From: Rathayibacter caricis DSM 15933 | GTDB lineage: Bacteria; Actinomycetota; Actinomycetes; Actinomycetales; Microbacteriaceae | Length of the DNA: 64,000 nucleotides | Direction: 5' to 3' | Assembly (NCBI RefSeq): GCF_003044275.1 | Contig: NZ_PZPL01000001.1 | Span: 62,001-126,000 of the forward strand | In this document: piece by piece, positions 57,598 to 64,000 of the stretch | Layout of the letters: each line of letters begins with the position of its first letter | Numbering within the stretch: the first letter of the stretch is position 1 | The notes under the pieces: model-generated | Seen by the model: only the letters and a program-made list of their open reading frames with translations | Databases searched by the model: none | What the model was told of the DNA's origin: nothing | Translations under genes and position numbers: made by a program

Positions 57598-58638
57598 ATG
57601 GACGACGCGGTGGACACCCTCCTGAGCGGCCCGCGGGGCCGACGGCTCTGCCTGGAGGTGGCGATGAGAGCGGACCCGGCCGTGAGGATGGTCGCGTTCC
57701 TCGCCTCTCTCGCCTTCGACCAGGGGACCAGCGTCCGATTCACCGCCTCCGACGGCGACTCGGGTGAGCCCGAGGCCCCCGATCCCGGTCCGGAGGAGGT
57801 CGCCGCCGCGATCGAGGCGCTTCCCGGTGGGGCGGTCCCCGACGACGTCCTCCGCGAGGGGCTCTGCGCGAGTGTCGACTCCGCCTGGTACTGGCAGGAG
57901 CCGAACGGGCAGGACATGCTCGCGTCGCTGCCGGCGGTCCGCTCGGCACTCGTCCGGGTCGCGGAGGACGTGCTCGCCTCACCGGTCGCCGCGGAGTGGA
58001 CGCGGCCCCGCGGGTCGGAGCAGTGGGCGGTCGACTGGCGCCCCGACTCCGGTCGGCCCCTGCCCGTCGGCGCCGCGGCACTCCTGGAGGAGTGGGCGAC
58101 GGACCTGCGCGCCGACGAGGAACGGGAGCGGCCGACCGACCCGCAGGCCCGCTTCTCCGGCACCTGGTGGTCCCTCCCCCTCCGTCTGCTGCAGACGCAG
58201 TCGCGGATCGAGGATCTGCTCGAGCTGGTCGAGGACTCCGCGGGGCTCGACGCGGCCACCGTGATCCCGGTGTTCGGCGACGGACGCACCCTCGAGATCG
58301 GCTCGGCGGCCGACTGGGCCGAGCTCTGCCGCGCGAACCCCGCCGAGGTCACCGCCTCCCGCCGGCACGACTGGTACCGCGTGACCGGGTGGGACGGACG
58401 CTGGCTGATCCCCGACTGGCAGCGCGTCGCGGCCGCCTGGGACGCCGTGCACCTCACGACCTTCGGCTACCTCTCCGCCGCGACGCGGTTGATCCCCGTC
58501 GGCGACGCCTACGGCTCGGTCATCGCCGGATGGGCACCCGACAGCACACTCCGCCTCACCGACAGCGCGCGCGAGGCGGACGGCCCGCGCCAGCAGTGGG
58601 TGCGCCCGATGGGCGAGGACCGCTGGCGGAGGGTCTGA
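57598..58638 (+). CDS. Hypothetical protein, 346 residues
   Basis: A cytoplasmic-looking protein of unknown family. The sequence is rich in Trp and acidic residues (SVDSAWYWQEPNGQDMLASLP; AVDWRPDSGRPLP; FSGTWWSLPLRLLQTQSRIEDLLEL; RHDWYRVTGWDGRWLIPDWQRVAAAWDAVHLTTFGYLS). The last hundred residues look like a compact beta domain. Strong codon bias and the gap to the next promoter support coding. It ends 56 bases before the first codon of the VOC gene, whose operator lies in that gap. Confidence 0.7.
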   Translation: MDDAVDTLLSGPRGRRLCLEVAMRADPAVRMVAFLASLAFDQGTSVRFTASDGDSGEPEAPDPGPEEVAAAIEALPGGAVPDDVLREGLCASVDSAWYWQEPNGQDMLASLPAVRSALVRVAEDVLASPVAAEWTRPRGSEQWAVDWRPDSGRPLPVGAAALLEEWATDLRADEERERPTDPQARFSGTWWSLPLRLLQTQSRIEDLLELVEDSAGLDAATVIPVFGDGRTLEIGSAADWAELCRANPAEVTASRRHDWYRVTGWDGRWLIPDWQRVAAAWDAVHLTTFGYLSAATRLIPVGDAYGSVIAGWAPDSTLRLTDSAREADGPRQQWVRPMGEDRWRRV

Positions 58639-58676
58639 GGGCGGCTTCGGAGAGACCGCCGCGCCTCTTGCTCTCG

Positions 58677-58695
58677 TGCTTGCATTTTGCAAGCA
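58677..58695. promoter_or_regulatory. Perfect palindromic operator of the VOC-HxlR operon
   Basis: TGCTTGCA and TGCAAGCA flank a central TTT (8-3-8 palindrome), ending on the A of the VOC start codon. A downstream HxlR gene in the operon is the probable ligand-responsive binder, as HxlR proteins recognise TTGCA-type inverted repeats. Translation probably starts leaderlessly at 58695. Confidence 0.7.
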
Positions 58696-59108
58696 TGGCT
58701 CGCATGAGCCTCTTCATCACCTGCCCGGTCGACAGCGTCGAGCGCGCGACCGCCTTCTACACGGCCCTCGGCTGGACCCTCAACACGGACATGTCCGACC
58801 ACAACGTGTCGTGCTTCGCGATCGCGCCCGAGCAGTACGTGATGCTCGGCAGCCGCGAGATGTACGCGGGCGTCGGCGGCACCGAGGACCTCATCGGCGG
58901 GCCCGGCACGCCCTCGAAGGTCACGGTGTCGTTCGACCTCCCCAGTCGCGAGGCCGTCGACGAGCTGGTCGAGCGGGCCGCCGCCGCGGGCGGGCGGGTC
59001 GGCGACACCGACGACTACCCCTTCATGTACCAGCGCCAGTTCGACGACGTCGACGGCTACCACTACTCGCCGTTCTGGATGAAGCCGGACGTCGATCCGG
59101 CGGAGTGA
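58695..59108 (+). CDS. VOC family protein, first gene of the HxlR operon
   Basis: This is a 137-residue vicinal-oxygen-chelate protein (LFITCPVDSVERATAFYTALGWTLN; YPFMYQRQFDDVDGYHYSPFWM). The ATG at 58695 is the first in frame; another at 58704 is possible. The stop overlaps the GTG of the HxlR regulator (GTGA). The substrate is unknown; co-expression with a stress-type regulator suggests detoxification. A perfect palindrome covers its promoter. Confidence 0.88.
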   Translation: MARMSLFITCPVDSVERATAFYTALGWTLNTDMSDHNVSCFAIAPEQYVMLGSREMYAGVGGTEDLIGGPGTPSKVTVSFDLPSREAVDELVERAAAAGGRVGDTDDYPFMYQRQFDDVDGYHYSPFWMKPDVDPAE

Positions 59109-59398
59109 GCGATCTCTCCGCGGCCCTCGAGGTCGTCGGCGCCCGATGGGCCCTGCTGATCGTGGAGCGTCTTCTCGACGGGCCGCAGCGCTACGGCGAC
59201 CTGCAGCGCGACCTCGGCGTGCCGACGAACATCCTGGCGACCCGCCTGCGCGAGCTGGAGGCGGCCGGCGTGCTGACCCGGCTGCCCCTCCGGCACAACA
59301 CCCGCGCCTACGCGCTGACCGACCGCGGGCTCGCGCTGCGCGAGGCGATCGCCGCGCTCGGGCGGTGGGGCGCCGACGGGAACGGAGCCGCGACATGA
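59105..59398 (+). CDS. HxlR family transcriptional regulator
   Basis: This is a 97-residue winged-helix protein, with VVGARWALLIVERLLDGPQRYGDLQRDLGVPTNILATRLRELEAAGVLTRLPL as the HxlR core. The conserved Cys that makes some members redox- or formaldehyde-responsive is not visible here, so sensing may be different. The GTG at 59105 overlaps the VOC stop, and its own stop overlaps the methyltransferase start (ATGA), so all three genes are coupled. It is the likely binder of the palindrome at 58677. Confidence 0.88.
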   Translation: MSDLSAALEVVGARWALLIVERLLDGPQRYGDLQRDLGVPTNILATRLRELEAAGVLTRLPLRHNTRAYALTDRGLALREAIAALGRWGADGNGAAT

Positions 59399-60168
59399 CC
59401 GCACTTCCCGCGATCGGCGCCCCCGCCACCCGGGCGCTCGCGGCCGTCGGCATCCGCTCGCTCGAGGACCTCCGCGGACGCGATCTCACTGAGTTGGCGA
59501 CCCTGCACGGAGTCGGGCCGAAGGCGCTGCGCCTGCTCGCCGAGGCATGCTCGTCGTCGAGCCCAGAGGTCGTGGACTCCTACTCCGCCCGAGCCGACGA
59601 GTACGCCGAGCTCTTCGGCTCGATGTCCTCGGTGCACCCCTCGGACGAGCGCCTCGTCTCGTCGTGGGCGCGGAGCGCGGAGGGACGCCTGCTCGACGCC
59701 GGCTGCGGCCCCGGGCAGTGGACGGCCCACCTCGCCGGGCTGGGTCTGGACATCAGCGGCGTCGACCGCGTGCCGGCCTTCGTCGAGCTCGCTCGACGGG
59801 CGCACCCGGAGGCGTCCTTCGCCGTCGGCGACATCGACGCCCTGGAGGAGGAGGACGGCACCCTGGGCGGGGTTCTGGCCTGGTACTCGCTGATCCACCA
59901 CCAGCCGAGCGTCCTGCCGCGCGCGTTGGCCGAGTTCGCGCGCGTTCTCCGGCCGGGCGGGACGCTCCTCGTGGGGTTCTTCACCGGCCCCGGAGTGGAG
60001 GCCTTCGACCACGCGATCACCACGGCGTACCGATGGCCACCGGAGGCACTCGCGGACGAGCTGTGCGCCGCCGGCTTCGAGATCCTCGAGACGCACACCC
60101 GCACGGAGCAGGCGCCCGGGCCCCGTCCCCACGGCGCGATCCTCGCGCGGCTGAGCAGCGACGACTGA
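59395..60168 (+). CDS. Helix-hairpin-helix / SAM-dependent methyltransferase fusion
   Basis: This is a 257-residue protein. Residues 1-50 (IGAPATRALAAVGIRSLEDLRGRDLTELATLHGVGPKALRLLAEA) form a helix-hairpin-helix-like module as in DNA-binding proteins. Residues 60-255 are a class I methyltransferase (LLDAGCGPGQWTAHL motif I; IHHQPSVLPRALAEFARVLRPGGTLLVGFF). It ends the VOC-HxlR operon with an ATGA overlap. The fusion suggests a nucleic-acid or nucleotide-linked methyl transfer or simple recruitment, but this is inference. The stop is 13 bases from a convergent small ORF. Confidence 0.8.
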   Translation: MTALPAIGAPATRALAAVGIRSLEDLRGRDLTELATLHGVGPKALRLLAEACSSSSPEVVDSYSARADEYAELFGSMSSVHPSDERLVSSWARSAEGRLLDAGCGPGQWTAHLAGLGLDISGVDRVPAFVELARRAHPEASFAVGDIDALEEEDGTLGGVLAWYSLIHHQPSVLPRALAEFARVLRPGGTLLVGFFTGPGVEAFDHAITTAYRWPPEALADELCAAGFEILETHTRTEQAPGPRPHGAILARLSSDD

Positions 60169-60181
60169 CCGCGGGTGACCC

Positions 60182-60346
60182 TCAGAGGTTCGCGCGGACC
60201 TGGTTGATCGGCAGCTGGCCGAGGGCGACGGAGTCGGGAGTCCGCTTCGTCACGACGGGTCCGCCGGGCTCGCCGAACGGGTCCGGTGGCAGCGGAGGGC
60301 GCCTGCGACTCAGCAGCCTGCTCAGGATCTCTCTGATTCGCTTCAT
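60182..60346 (-). CDS. Possible 54-residue basic peptide
   Basis: An ATG at 60346, with GGGGAG eight bases upstream, opens a short frame (MKRIREILSRLLSRRRPPLPPDPFGEP, then a polar tail). A basic amphipathic helix is followed by a Pro-rich stretch. No family recognised. The ribosome site is the main support. It lies between the methyltransferase and the xylanase genes. Confidence 0.4.
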   Translation of the reverse strand: MKRIREILSRLLSRRRPPLPPDPFGEPGGPVVTKRTPDSVALGQLPINQVRANL

Positions 60347-60466
60347 CCGGATCACTCCCCCGTCTCGGCCCTGCGGGCCGACGCCTCCGGCCAGCATGGC
60401 ACGGGCACGGCACCGCCCCCGGCCCCCGCGGCGAGCGGGGAACGGGGGCGGCGCCGGCGATGCGGA

Positions 60467-63400
60467 TCAGTGCTTGCCCGGCACCTTCCTCGTGACGATC
60501 ACGTCGAAGCTGCTCGTCCGGGTATTGCCGGCCGCGTCCTTCGCCGTGCAGGTCACGGTCGTGGTGCCGATCGAGAAGCGGCTGCCGCTGGGCGGGCTGC
60601 AGACCAGGCGGACCGCTCCGTCGCGGGTGTCGATCGCCGAGGGCGGCGTGTACGACAGCTTCACTCCGGACGCTCCGTTCGAGACGGCGTGCACGTCCGG
60701 CACGTCGGCGATGCGCGGAGCGAGCACGTCGGCCGGGCGGGCGGGCAGCTTCGTCGGGTCGACGATGCCCCAGTAGGCCGGCGCGACCTGCAGGTCGTCG
60801 TCGAACGGCAGCGGCTGCTCCCACGGGCGGGCCATCGGCCACGTCCGCAGCCAGGTGCGGGCGTTGCTGATGCCCCAGAAGGTGACCGACTCGATCGACG
60901 AGTCGTGCTCGCGGAGCATCGCGAACAGGTCGCGGTAGTAGTAGCCCACCTCGGCCGCCGCGTCCTCGTCGTTCTCGAACGCCGGGCTGTACGGGTCGAC
61001 CGGGGCGCCGCTGACGTCGGCGCCCTGGTTCTCGGTCGACGCGTTCACGTCGAGCTCGGTGATCGCCTGCAGCAGCGTGGGATCGAGCTTCTCGACCGCC
61101 TCGATCGAGTCCTCGAGCCACTGCACCGGCCGGGCGACGTCCACGTGGGCCTGGTGGCCCACTCCGTCGATCGGCACCCCGCGGGCCTGCAGGGCCGCGA
61201 TGAGCTCCACGTAGTCCGCGCGCTTCTCGGGCATCTCGGTGTTGTAGTCGTTGATGAAGAGCTCGGCGTCCGGGAAGTACTGATCGGCGAGACGGAACGC
61301 CTCGTCGACGAAGCCCTCGCCCAGCACCTGGAACCAGCGGCTGTCGCGCATGTCGTGCGGATTCGCGGTGTCGCCGTCCGCGATGACCTCGTTCACGACG
61401 TCCCAGGCCCAGATCGGGCTGTCGCCGTCGGGGTAGCGGGCGTCGATGTGCGCGGCGATGCCGGCGATGTGCGCCCGCATCCGGGACTTCAGCAGCGCCT
61501 GGTCGGCGGGGCTGCTCGTCAGCGGCCGGTCTCCGTCGAGGAAGAACCACGCCGGGGTCTGCGAGTGCCAGGCCAGCACGTGCCCGTACACCTCGATGCC
61601 CTCGGCGTCGGCGAAGTCGAGCAGCTGGTCGAGCTGCGTGAAGGCGAACTGCCCTTCCACGGGCTGCACGCTCTCGGGCTTGCCGGCGTTCTCGGGCGTG
61701 AAGGCGTTGTAGTGCTTGCGGAGGAGGTCCGCGGCGGTGCCGACCGTCTCGCGGGCGTCGATGGCGACTCCCACGTGCTCGATCCCGGCGGCGCCCAGCA
61801 CGTCCTTCAGCGCGGGCACGTCGGTCTGGATGGGCTTCTCGACGATCGGCTCGAGGACGAAGTCGTCGAGCAGGAAGTCGACCCCCACCGGGCCCTCGAC
61901 GTAGACCTGCACCCGGTCGGCCGCGGCCGCCAGCGTGTAGGTGCCGCGCAGGAGGACCCAGCCGTCGGCCGTGACCTGCGCGCCGGCTCCGGCGACGCCC
62001 TCGTAAGCGCTGGCGCCTCCGTTGTCGCGCTGAACCGAGATCTCCAGCCCCGCGGGCGATTCGCCCGGAGCGAGCTTCGCCCAGACCGAGACGCCGACGG
62101 CCGTTCCCACGGGCAGGCCCTCGGTGACGTCGAGCGTCGCGCCGTGCCACGGCTGCGTGCGGTTCGTGACGAGCAGCGCACCGGATCCGGTCCGCGCGTC
62201 GGTGCTCGCCGCGACCTGCACGCCGTCGCCGCGGGCCGCCCAGCCGTCGAGGCCGCCCTCGAAGTCGGAGGAGACGCCCGGCTGCACGGCGGCCGTCGCA
62301 CCGCCCTGGGGCAGCACGAACTCCCAGCCCTCGGCGGCCTTCTCGGTGACCACGGTCGTGACCGCCTTCACCGTGCTGCTGCGGTCGCCTCCGCCGTCGT
62401 GGGCGAGGACGATCGCACCCGGAGTGAAGGCGGCGCGGAGGTTCGCGGTCAGCGTCGCCTCGCTGAGGTCGTTGCCGTCCCAGTCCGAGATGGTCGAGCC
62501 CAGCCCGAGCGGCTGCATCCCGAGCGCCGCGGCCACCGCGCCGGTGGCGCCCCAGCTGCCGTTGGGAGCGCGGAAGTACGGCACGGCGAGCGCCGGGTCG
62601 CCCACGGCCTCGCGGATGATGCGGAGGTTGGCCTTGAGGTCGGTCTCGACCTGCGCCTGCGTCCACGAGCCCATGTCGGCGTAGGAGGTGCCGTGGTTGC
62701 AGAGGGTGTGGCCCTCGGCGACGATCCGCCGCAGCAGCTCCGCTCCGCCCGCCTGCTGGACGTTCTGCCCGATGATGCAGAAGGTGGCGCGGATGCCCTG
62801 CGCCTTCAGCAGGTCGAGGATCGCGGTGGTCTCGCCCGGGTTGGGGCCGTCGTCGAAGGTGAGCGCCACCCGGTTCCCGGTGCCGCGCGCGGCGGTGACC
62901 GGCGTCGTGGTGGCGGCGGTCGCTCCTCCGGGCACGAACGAGGCGTCGGGGGTGGGCTGCCAGGTGACGGGCGCGGGAGCCGCGGTGCCGGTGATCACGA
63001 TGTCGTCCAGGAGGTAGTCGTAGGGCCCTGTGAGCGCGCTGGTGCCGAGGTAGGCGCGGAGCGTCGCGGGGTCGGCACCGGCCGGAGCCGAGAAGGTGCC
63101 GCTCACGGTGGTCCACGCGTCGGCGGTCACGGTCGTGTTCCCCACCCAGGAGTAGGTGGGTTCGACGACGAAGCGCGCGGAGGCCGTGGTGCCGGCAGGA
63201 GCGGCGAGCCGCACCTGGGCCGACATCGTGTAGGAGCCGCCGGGCTGCAGCAGGTTCGCCGGCGTCTTCACTCCGTCGTAGTCGTTCGCGCGGCCCTGCA
63301 CGAGCAGCGCGCGGTCGCCGCCCTCGGCGACCACCGACAGCGTCGGTCCGCCGTTCTGCACGAGCGGGTCGTAGGCGCCGTCCTCGAAGTCCTCCTGCAG

Positions 63401-63583
63401 GAGGACTGCGGGCGCGGTCTCGGCCGCCTGGGCCGACGGCAGGACGAGGGCGCCGGTGAGCAGGCCGAACGCGGTGGCGCCGGCGAGCAGGCCGCGGCGG
63501 TGCCGGGCGGTGGGGGCCGCGATGAGGCGGCAGGGGGTGACCGGAGTGATCCGGTCGTCGTCCCGGATGGGATCGTTCTTCAT
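60467..63583 (-). CDS. Secreted modular xylanase: CBM - CE4 deacetylase - CBM - GH10 - HYR
   Basis: This is a 1038-residue exported hemicellulase. A Tat-like/Sec signal (about 1-53) is followed by CBM4/9-like modules (about 60-200 and 435-580). Between them is a CE4 deacetylase (about 235-430) with TFDDGPNP (Asp244/245), His297, RAPNGS and LAHDGGGDRSS. The usual HxxxH metal motif reads HGTSY, so the second His is Tyr301. A GH10 domain (about 585-945) has acid/base Glu732 in WDVVNEV and nucleophile Glu843 in ITELDVN. A C-terminal HYR-like domain (about 955-1035) may mediate adhesion. Palindromes upstream and the preceding LacI gene suggest xylan-sugar control. Confidence 0.93.
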   Translation of the reverse strand: MKNDPIRDDDRITPVTPCRLIAAPTARHRRGLLAGATAFGLLTGALVLPSAQAAETAPAVLLQEDFEDGAYDPLVQNGGPTLSVVAEGGDRALLVQGRANDYDGVKTPANLLQPGGSYTMSAQVRLAAPAGTTASARFVVEPTYSWVGNTTVTADAWTTVSGTFSAPAGADPATLRAYLGTSALTGPYDYLLDDIVITGTAAPAPVTWQPTPDASFVPGGATAATTTPVTAARGTGNRVALTFDDGPNPGETTAILDLLKAQGIRATFCIIGQNVQQAGGAELLRRIVAEGHTLCNHGTSYADMGSWTQAQVETDLKANLRIIREAVGDPALAVPYFRAPNGSWGATGAVAAALGMQPLGLGSTISDWDGNDLSEATLTANLRAAFTPGAIVLAHDGGGDRSSTVKAVTTVVTEKAAEGWEFVLPQGGATAAVQPGVSSDFEGGLDGWAARGDGVQVAASTDARTGSGALLVTNRTQPWHGATLDVTEGLPVGTAVGVSVWAKLAPGESPAGLEISVQRDNGGASAYEGVAGAGAQVTADGWVLLRGTYTLAAAADRVQVYVEGPVGVDFLLDDFVLEPIVEKPIQTDVPALKDVLGAAGIEHVGVAIDARETVGTAADLLRKHYNAFTPENAGKPESVQPVEGQFAFTQLDQLLDFADAEGIEVYGHVLAWHSQTPAWFFLDGDRPLTSSPADQALLKSRMRAHIAGIAAHIDARYPDGDSPIWAWDVVNEVIADGDTANPHDMRDSRWFQVLGEGFVDEAFRLADQYFPDAELFINDYNTEMPEKRADYVELIAALQARGVPIDGVGHQAHVDVARPVQWLEDSIEAVEKLDPTLLQAITELDVNASTENQGADVSGAPVDPYSPAFENDEDAAAEVGYYYRDLFAMLREHDSSIESVTFWGISNARTWLRTWPMARPWEQPLPFDDDLQVAPAYWGIVDPTKLPARPADVLAPRIADVPDVHAVSNGASGVKLSYTPPSAIDTRDGAVRLVCSPPSGSRFSIGTTTVTCTAKDAAGNTRTSSFDVIVTRKVPGKH

Positions 63584-63596
63584 CGAACAGCACCTC

Positions 63597-63609
63597 TCGA
63601 AAGTTTCGA
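63597..63609. promoter_or_regulatory. LacI-type operator adjacent to the xylanase start
   Basis: TCGAAAGTTTCGA is a perfect palindrome 13 bases before the xylanase ATG. CGAAANTTTCG-type sites are known for xylan-responsive LacI regulators in actinobacteria. Its position at the ribosome site would block initiation. Confidence 0.7.
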
Positions 63610-63669
63610 CCTCAGTGTCGAAATCTGTTGGTGACTGGACGGTAACCGACCCCCTTCGGAGGGGTCAAT

Positions 63670-63682
63670 TGTTTTCGAAACA
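63670..63682. promoter_or_regulatory. Second LacI-type operator upstream of the xylanase
   Basis: TGTTTTCGAAACA contains the self-complementary core TTTCGAAA and lies 87 bases before the xylanase start, sharing the CGAAA half-site of 63597-63609. Together the two sites could support looping or cooperative repression. Confidence 0.55.
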
Positions 63683-63731
63683 GTTTGTTGCTCGTCACAA
63701 CGAACGGCGGCGGTCGCCGAGGAGTCGCGGG

Positions 63732-64000
63732 TCAGATCCGCGCAGTGGAGCCGCGCACGACGAGCGTCGTCGCCAGGTCCATCCGCAGCTGCGCCGCATC
63801 GCCGTCGCGCAGACGCACGACGAGTCGGGTCGCCTCCTCGCCCATCAGGCGCAGCGGCTGGTGCACCGTCGTGAGCGGCGGCGAGGTCCACTCCGCGATC
63901 GGCAGGTCGTCGTACCCCACCAGGGAGAGGTCCTCCGGCACGCGGAGCCCCCGCATCCGGGCCGCCTCGAGGACACCGAGGGCCTGCAGATCGGAGCCGG
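63732..64000 (-). CDS. LacI family transcriptional regulator, C-terminal part
   Basis: This is the last 89 residues of a LacI-type repressor: GSDLQALGVLEAARMRGLRVPEDLSLVGYDDLPIAEWTSPPLTTV, then MGEEATRLVVRLRDGD and the C-terminal strand TTLVVRGST. The DNA-binding domain lies beyond the right edge of the window. It ends 148 bases before the xylanase start on the same strand, with two CGAAA/TTTCG palindromes in between, so it is the probable xylan-sugar-responsive repressor (inference). Confidence 0.88.
   Translation of the reverse strand, partial: GSDLQALGVLEAARMRGLRVPEDLSLVGYDDLPIAEWTSPPLTTVHQPLRLMGEEATRLVVRLRDGDAAQLRMDLATTLVVRGSTARI

Noticed and set aside
59580..63593. Very long open frame on the minus strand in another frame across the xylanase and methyltransferase region
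   Set aside because: Its product is Arg/Ala/Pro-rich with no motif, and it overlaps the clearly conserved CE4-GH10 and methyltransferase genes. Long antisense and shifted frames are expected at this GC content.
1..64000. tRNA, rRNA, riboswitch or replication-origin signatures
   Set aside because: None recognised on either strand by reading. A covariance-model search (Infernal/Rfam) would be needed to exclude weak structured RNAs.

Overview
This 64 kb window is high-GC actinobacterial DNA. Leaderless or GTG/TTG starts are common, genes are tightly coupled by ATGA/GTGA overlaps, and there is a DUF222-HNH gene. Small conserved families and a GGTCGAG...CGAGACC hairpin repeat that I associate with Microbacteriaceae point to that family, possibly a Rathayibacter-like plant- or soil-associated bacterium. 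The genus is an inference. No rRNA, tRNA, CRISPR array, transposase or phage gene was recognised.

Layout. 1-5.7 kb: a BMP-type (nucleoside-like) ABC importer, a divergent LacI regulator with matching operators, and a creatininase-family amidohydrolase. 5.7-6.2 kb: a non-coding, T-poor repeat tract. 6.2-13.3 kb: HNH protein, GntP-type permease, a frameshifted lipoprotein and a large secreted GH43 enzyme. 13.6-16 kb: a CmtR-type Cd/Pb sensor and its P1B ATPase. 16-19.8 kb: ECF41-like sigma factor, DHFR-like reductase, two SnoaL proteins and two MarR regulators. 19.9-22.6 kb: a TasA/SipW-like export locus. 23-25.8 kb: BCCT transporter and Gfo/Idh/MocA oxidoreductase. 25.8-26.1 kb: an elaborate array of inverted and direct repeats. 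26.2-32.3 kb: a two-component system, APC permease and MacB-like ABC exporter, with 11-bp-period direct repeats upstream of both the response regulator and the exporter.

33-41 kb holds large secreted surface or polysaccharide-related proteins (a beta-helix protein, a collagen-like protein and a gamma-glutamyltransferase). 41.9-45.3 kb is the most unusual segment. An ArsR/KmtR-like gene broken by an amber stop adjoins an island of clearly lower GC (about 50% in a hand-counted line against about 70% outside). The island carries only two divergent paralogous genes of no family I recognise, with a possible HEPN-like region. 45.3-49.5 kb has NAD(P)-dependent oxidoreductases with XRE and TetR regulators and conspicuous palindromes. 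49.5-57 kb mixes secreted proteins, a GH26 glycosidase and two interleaved families of small paralogues. A tandem-repeat cluster lies at 56.4-56.6 kb. 57.6-60.2 kb has a coupled VOC/HxlR/methyltransferase operon under a perfect palindrome. 60.5-64 kb is a secreted xylan-degrading CE4-GH10 fusion with LacI-type operators and the 3' part of a LacI gene.

Taken together the region supports plant-polysaccharide use (GH43, GH26, GH10/CE4), envelope and matrix construction, metal and stress resistance, and small-molecule uptake. The low-GC divergent pair and the repeat array at 25.8 kb are the strongest candidates for something undescribed.
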